Below, piece by piece: positions 57,596 to 64,000 of a stretch of 64,000 nucleotides of DNA (position 1 is its first letter; each line of letters begins with the position of its first letter). Under the pieces are notes generated by a model that had not been told where the DNA came from, made no database searches, and saw only the letters and a program-made list of their open reading frames with translations. Source of the stretch: Duganella radicis (GTDB taxonomy: Bacteria > Pseudomonadota > Gammaproteobacteria > Burkholderiales > Burkholderiaceae_D); the NCBI RefSeq assembly GCF_009720825.1, contig NZ_WNKY01000013.1, positions 1 to 64,000 on the forward strand, in the 5' to 3' direction. Made by a program: the position numbers and the translations under genes.

Positions 57596-58399
57596 ATGAA
57601 GTTGGAGCTGGAGTCGGACAAGGCGGGTTATCAGCAACGCCCGGTGACGCGCCATCGCGGTGCGGACGCCGCTGGCACCACCGACCGCGTGATCGAGGAA
57701 GCGCCGGTCGCGCTGGTATTCAATGGCATCTCGCATGCCGTCATGATGGTCACTCCGCGTGACCTGCAACCGTTTGCCATGGGCTTCGCGCTGACCGAGG
57801 GGTTGGTGGCCAAGCCGGCGGACGTATTCGACATCGAAGTGCGCGAACATGCGCGCAGCTTCGAAATCGACATCACCATCGCCACCGAAGACTTCGTGCA
57901 GCTCAAGCAGCAGCGCCGCTCGATGGCGGGGCGCAGCGGCTGCGGCGTGTGCGGCATCGAGAGTCTTGAACTGCTGGATTTGCAGCCGCCACGCATCGAA
58001 GCCGCGCCCTTGCGGACGGCGCTGCAACCGGCGATTGCCCGCGCCGCCGCCGAACTGGGACAGCATCAGGCCTTGCAACGCGCCACCGGCGGCGTGCACG
58101 CGGCGGCATGGTGCGGCGCGGATGGCGACGTGCTGCGCGTTTGTGAAGACGTCGGCCGGCACAACGCACTGGATAAACTGATCGGCCATCTGGCGCTGGA
58201 TGGCGTCGACATGCAAAACGGCTTCGTCTTCATGTCCAGCCGCGCCAGTTATGAACTGGTACGCAAGGCCGCGCGCATGAACATCCCCATGCTGGCCACC
58301 ATCTCCGCCCCCAGCACCCTCGCCATCGACATCGCCACCGAAGCGGGGTTGAAACTGGTGAGCTTCTGCCGCCAGGACGGCTGCGTCGAGTACACCTAG
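57596..58399 (+). CDS. fdhD: Formate dehydrogenase accessory sulfurtransferase FdhD
   Basis: The 267-residue protein moves sulfur from IscS to the molybdenum cofactor of formate dehydrogenases. It has LVFNGISHAVMMVTPRDLQPFAMGFALTEG, the redox pair C116-x-x-C119 in GRSGCGVCGIESLE, CEDVGRHNALDKLIG and FMSSRASYELVRKAARM. The ATG at 57596 starts the normal N-terminus (an upstream Met at 57572 lies in the hairpin). Its likely client is the YdeP-like oxidoreductase encoded at 58941-61256. Confidence 0.95.
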   Translation: MKLELESDKAGYQQRPVTRHRGADAAGTTDRVIEEAPVALVFNGISHAVMMVTPRDLQPFAMGFALTEGLVAKPADVFDIEVREHARSFEIDITIATEDFVQLKQQRRSMAGRSGCGVCGIESLELLDLQPPRIEAAPLRTALQPAIARAAAELGQHQALQRATGGVHAAAWCGADGDVLRVCEDVGRHNALDKLIGHLALDGVDMQNGFVFMSSRASYELVRKAARMNIPMLATISAPSTLAIDIATEAGLKLVSFCRQDGCVEYT

Positions 58400-58940
58400 G
58401 GTTCGTGCGCTGCCCGGTCCGCGTCCATGCCAGAATGGGGCATGGAACTTGTCTGCACCATTGGCCATTCGAACCGCGGCATCGAGGATTTCATCGGGCT
58501 GCTGCGGCAGAATGGTATCGCCTGTCTGATCGATATCCGGACGGTGCCGAAGTCGCGCCATAACCCGCAGTTCGGGCAAGATCAGCTTTCGGCCTCGCTG
58601 GCTGAGGCGGGGATTGAATATCGCTACCTGCGCGGTCTGGGCGGCTTGCGGCGCGCGCACAAGGATTCGCCCAATGGCGGTTGGCGCAATCTGTCATTTC
58701 GCGGCTACGCCGATTACATGCAGACCGGGGAATTTGCGGAAAATGTCGAGCAGGTGGTGGCGCTGGGCCAGACCAAATGCTGCGCGCTGATGTGCGCGGA
58801 GGCGGTGCCGTGGCGTTGTCACCGCTCGCTGGTGGCGGATGCCTTGCTGGTGCGTGGCGTGCTGGTCGACGATATCATCGACGCGCGCCAGCGGCGTCCG
58901 CATAAACTGACGCCCTTCGCACGCGTCGACGGCTTGCGTA

Positions 58941-61256
<2,316 letters not shown>

Positions 61257-61317
61257 GTTGCGGTCCGGTAATATTTTCTGCGAGTATATTGCATTTTCAA
61301 CTAAGTGATGTGTCCCC

Positions 61318-61545
61318 ATGGATGATGAGGTGATGGCCGCCCTGGCCGCCTTGCTGGAGGCGCTGGCCAGGATCGAAGCCGAGTGGCCGGACAAGCCGTG
61401 CTCGCTGGCCAGGCTGAGCAAGCGGGCTGGCCTGCCGATGAGTGTACTGCGCCGCCAGCTCACTTTGCTGGAGGAGGCCGGCTTGGTCGGGTTGGACCTG
61501 GACGACGGCGGCGTCACCGGCACGGTCCGGCTCATCCGCGATTAA
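61318..61545 (+). CDS. Small winged-helix DNA-binding protein
   Basis: The 75-residue protein consists of little more than a helix-turn-helix: CSLARLSKRAGLPMSVLRRQLTLLEEAGLVGLDLDDGG, like the N-terminal part of ArsR/MarR regulators. It has no ligand domain. It is divergent from the YdeP-like gene (61 bases between starts), so it probably regulates that gene and itself. The start has a poor ribosome site. Confidence 0.8.
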   Translation: MDDEVMAALAALLEALARIEAEWPDKPCSLARLSKRAGLPMSVLRRQLTLLEEAGLVGLDLDDGGVTGTVRLIRD

Positions 61546-61586
61546 AAAATTTTGCTTGCATCCGCGCCGCCAGCGGTTTAAAGTGA

Positions 61587-61604
61587 TTGTACCGTTTGGT
61601 ACAA
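61587..61604. promoter_or_regulatory. Inverted repeat operator for the TetR regulator
   Basis: TTGTACC-GTTT-GGTACAA is a perfect 7-bp inverted repeat, typical of TetR-family sites, 19 bases before the DUF1348 start. A weak -35 (TTGCTT at 61552) and an AT-rich -10 candidate near 61577 lie just upstream, so binding would block initiation. Confidence 0.7.
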
Positions 61605-61623
61605 CTTAAAAAAGGAAATCATC

Positions 61624-62091
61624 ATGAGCCGTCCCCCACTGCCGCCGTTCACCCTTGAAACCGCCGCCCGGAAAGTCCGCGCCGCCGAAGATGGCTGGAA
61701 CAGCCGCAACCCAGAACAGGTGGCGCTGGCCTACACCGAGGATTGCTACTGGCGCAATCGCGGCGAATTCGTCACCGGCCGCGCCGACATCATCGGCCTG
61801 CTCAAGCGCAAATGGACGCGCGAGTTGGAGTACCGCCTGATCAAGGAATTGTGGGCGCACGACGGCAACCGCATTGCAGTCCGCTTCGCCTACGAATACC
61901 ATGACGATTCCGGCCAGTGGTACCGCGCCTACGGCAACGAGAACTGGGAGTTCGCGCAAGACGGCCTGATGCAGCGCCGCCTGGCCAGCATCAATGAACA
62001 CCCGATCGCCGCCGCCGACCGCAAGTTCCACTGGGATATCAACGCCCCGCGCCCGGCTGACCATCCGGGATTAAGCGATTTTGGTTTCTGA
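61624..62091 (+). CDS. DUF1348 (SnoaL/NTF2-like) protein
   Basis: The 155-residue protein matches DUF1348: [46 protein letters not shown]-type [19 protein letters not shown] and [15 protein letters not shown]2-like cone folds bind small hydrophobic ligands or act as isomerases; the function is unknown. AAAGGAAATC precedes the start. The TetR gene follows after 3 bases, so the two form an autoregulated pair. Confidence 0.9.
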   Translation: MSRPPLPPFTLETAARKVRAAEDGWNSRNPEQVALAYTEDCYWRNRGEFVTGRADIIGLLKRKWTRELEYRLIKELWAHDGNRIAVRFAYEYHDDSGQWYRAYGNENWEFAQDGLMQRRLASINEHPIAAADRKFHWDINAPRPADHPGLSDFGF

Positions 62092-62094
62092 AAC

Positions 62095-62658
62095 ATGCCA
62101 CGAGTAATGGGAGAGCGGCGCGACGTCGTGCCGCTGTTGGCCGAAGTGTTCCGTACCTACGGTTTTGAAGGCGCCAGCCTGGCGCGCATCAGCGAGGGGA
62201 CGGGCCTGGGCAAGGGCAGCATGTATAACTTTTTCCCCGGGGGGAAGGAGGAGATGGCGGACGCCGTGCTGTCCGAGATCGACGACTGGTTCCGCCGGCA
62301 GGTGTTCCAGCCGCTGCGCGACGCGGCCGACGTCAGCCAGGGCGTGGCCGACATGTTCACCGCCGTCGGCCGCTATTTCCTTTCCGGCCGCAAGGTGTGC
62401 CTGGTGGGTGTGTTCGCGCTGGGCCATGAGCGCGACCGTTTTGCCGTCAAGGTGCAAGCGTATTTTGCCGAGTGGGTGCAGGCGCTGGCGTCCGCCCTGC
62501 GGCGCGGCGGCCACGACGCCGCCGGCGCGGCCGCGCTGGCCGAGGATGTGGTGGGCGGCATCCAGGGCGCGCTGGTGCTGGCGCGCGCGGCCGACGAGCC
62601 CGAGTTGTTCATGCGCGCGCTGCAACGCATGCGGCAGCGTCTGCTGGCTGCCGGGTGA
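62095..62658 (+). CDS. TetR/AcrR family regulator
   Basis: The 187-residue protein has an N-terminal helix-turn-helix (VFRTYGFEGASLARISEGTGLGKGSMYNFFPGGKEEM). A ligand-binding helical domain with two Cys-free pockets follows; the middle segment VGVFALGHERDRFAVKVQAYFAEW resembles the LmrA/YxaF-like subgroup. It lies 3 bases after the DUF1348 gene. The inverted repeat at 61587-61604 is its likely operator. The inducer is unknown. Confidence 0.92.
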   Translation: MPRVMGERRDVVPLLAEVFRTYGFEGASLARISEGTGLGKGSMYNFFPGGKEEMADAVLSEIDDWFRRQVFQPLRDAADVSQGVADMFTAVGRYFLSGRKVCLVGVFALGHERDRFAVKVQAYFAEWVQALASALRRGGHDAAGAAALAEDVVGGIQGALVLARAADEPELFMRALQRMRQRLLAAG

Positions 62659-62709
62659 ACTCAGCGGCGCAGGTCCGGTCTAACCAGTTTAGACCAAGCG
62701 GGCACCGCC

Positions 62710-64000
62710 ATGACTCCACCTTTGACCAACTTAATCACCCCCGGTCTTGCCCCGGATATCCTGCTGCGGCAGATTTATCTGAATGTGCGGGATTTCGCTA
62801 TTTTCACCATGGATGCGGATGGCAAGATCAACAGCTGGAACATCGGCGCCGAGCTGATCTTCGGTTATACGCCGGAAGAGATCATCGGCCAGGACGTGGG
62901 CGGACTGTTTACCGTCAGCGATGAAAGCGATGGCGAGCACCGGCTGGAAATGGCGCAGGCCGGCCAGTACGATCGCGCCGCCGATTACCGCTGGCACAGG
63001 CGCAAGGACCAGTCGCACTTCTGGGCCGACGGCGTGCTCACGCCCATCCGCGACGCCGGCGGCGAGATCATCGGCTATCTGAAAATGCTGCGCGACATCA
63101 CCGAGCGCAAATTGGCGCAGGATGAGATGCGCCGCCTCGCCACCATCGATGTGCTGACCGGGCTGGCCAACCGCGCCGCCTTCGACGCGCGCCGCTCGGA
63201 GATGGTGTCGCTGGCCGAGCGCAGCGGCCAGCTGCTGCTGTTGCTGATGGTCGACCTGGACCAGTTCAAGGAGGTCAACGACGCGCTGGGCCACCAGGCC
63301 GGCGATCAGCTGCTGCAACAGGCGGCGCGCCGCATCCGCGCCGTCAGCCGCGAGAGCGACTACGTGGCGCGCCTCGGCGGCGACGAGTTCGCGCTGCTGC
63401 AACTGCATGTGCCGTCGCCGTCCAGCGGCGGCGTGCTGGCGGAAAAGCTGCTGCATGAATTGGCCCTGCCTTTCGTGATCAACGGCCGCGAGGTCAAGAT
63501 CAGCGCCAGCATCGGCATCGCCGTCTGCCCGGTGGACGCCACCACGCCCGACACCCTGCTCAAGAAGGCGGATCTGGCGCTGTACCACGCCAAAAACGCC
63601 GGGCGCAACCGCTTCCACTACTACACCGAGGAGCTGGACGAGGTGGCGCACCGCAAGAACGCCGACCACAATGAACTACGGCGCGTGCTGCACAACGGCA
63701 GCTACTGGATGGAGTACCAGCCCATCCTGGCGGCCGATGGCCGCGTGATTGCCGTGGAGGCGCTGCTGCGCCTGCCGGGCTTCCTTGGCCAGCAGCCGGT
63801 GGAGTACGTGATCAGCCTGGCCGGCGAGCTGGGACTGCTGCCAGAGCTGGGCAAAGGCGTGATCTGGCGCGCCTGCGCGCAATTGCGGTGCTGGCTGGAT
63901 GCCGGCATCAGCGGCGTGCGCATCTGCATCAACACCTGCGCCAGGGAGTTGCAAAGCGCCGATTACCTGACTCAGCTCGATACCGTGCTCGGCGCGTTCC
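62710..64000 (+). CDS. PAS-GGDEF-EAL c-di-GMP protein (runs off window)
   Basis: An open frame begins at ATG 62710 and is still open at 64000, giving at least 430 residues. An N-terminal PAS domain (about 18-140, with NVRDFAIFTMDADGKINSWN and GYTPEEIIGQDVGGLF) comes first. A GGDEF domain with an intact loop RLGGDEFALLQ (near residue 220) follows, then the start of an EAL domain (EALLRL near 353). No membrane segment is seen, so it is probably cytosolic. Which activity dominates cannot be read because the EAL domain is cut. No strong ribosome site precedes the start. Confidence 0.92.
   Translation, partial: MTPPLTNLITPGLAPDILLRQIYLNVRDFAIFTMDADGKINSWNIGAELIFGYTPEEIIGQDVGGLFTVSDESDGEHRLEMAQAGQYDRAADYRWHRRKDQSHFWADGVLTPIRDAGGEIIGYLKMLRDITERKLAQDEMRRLATIDVLTGLANRAAFDARRSEMVSLAERSGQLLLLLMVDLDQFKEVNDALGHQAGDQLLQQAARRIRAVSRESDYVARLGGDEFALLQLHVPSPSSGGVLAEKLLHELALPFVINGREVKISASIGIAVCPVDATTPDTLLKKADLALYHAKNAGRNRFHYYTEELDEVAHRKNADHNELRRVLHNGSYWMEYQPILAADGRVIAVEALLRLPGFLGQQPVEYVISLAGELGLLPELGKGVIWRACAQLRCWLDAGISGVRICINTCARELQSADYLTQLDTVLGAF

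Noticed and set aside
61257..61535. N-terminal extension of the YdeP-like frame
   Set aside because: The extension is antisense to the small winged-helix gene, and the ATG at 61256 starts the normal protein.

Overview
The window is typical chromosomal DNA of a betaproteobacterium in Burkholderiales. The gene content points to Oxalobacteraceae (a Massilia, Duganella or Rugamonas relative): a hemC-hemD-hemX-hemY run, the ftsK-lolA-rarA...serS backbone, nadE next to a P-II gene, an olsB-type acyltransferase, and many membrane-bound c-di-GMP and two-component proteins. Base composition is GC-rich throughout, and long antisense shadow frames are common. The genus assignment is inference; no rRNA gene is present.

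Layout. 1-3230: end of the haem operon (hemC tail, hemD, hemX, hemY) closed by a strong terminator. 3229-9416: housekeeping and stress genes (persulfide dioxygenase-rhodanese fusion, ppa, a Crp/Fnr regulator, an N-acyltransferase, nadE, P-II). 9501-14857: a probable sulfate-ester module of arylsulfotransferase-like protein, TonB-dependent receptor and sulfatase. 14955-16185: two SRPBCC genes and an ArsR regulator behind an 18-bp palindromic operator. 16190-17634: a decayed AlbA_2/RecG-like ATPase gene with a perfect 12-bp tandem repeat. 17708-20030: TRIC channel, Smr nuclease and trxB. 20245-24657: ftsK, lolA, rarA.

24703-29189: variable cargo between rarA and serS. It holds a TaqI-like DNA methyltransferase converging on a PLD-type nuclease (candidate restriction-modification pair), an alpha/beta hydrolase, a lipoprotein and a small exported protein. 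29281-30896: serS followed by two identical tRNA-Ser(CGA) genes. 30965-33838: small envelope and hypothetical proteins, including two very short genes with good ribosome-binding sites. 33878-37282: a large hybrid histidine kinase. 37359-39712: thioesterase, RidA, KTSC protein and an exported hydrolase. 39753-43426: an MFS and DapA-like pair divergent from a MocR-type regulator. 43481-49230: SET-domain methyltransferase, CHASE-PAS-GGDEF-EAL protein, spermidine-synthase-like protein and a GGAEF-variant cyclase.

49291-54544: exopolyphosphatase, then an operon of periplasmic binding protein, hybrid kinase and single-domain response regulator. 54583-57538: histone H1-like protein, serine hydrolase and OlsB-like acyltransferase. 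57596-61545: molybdoenzyme group (fdhD, DUF488, YdeP-like oxidoreductase, small winged-helix protein). 61624-62658: DUF1348 protein with its TetR regulator behind a clear operator. 62710-end: a PAS-GGDEF-EAL gene that runs off the window.

No stretch longer than about 300 bases lacks a gene. No CRISPR array, rRNA, complete insertion sequence or prophage was seen. The most interesting parts are the sulfate-ester module, the methyltransferase/PLD pair in the rarA-serS gap, the binding protein/kinase/regulator operon that lacks a transporter, the H1-like protein, and several unexplained perfect inverted repeats.
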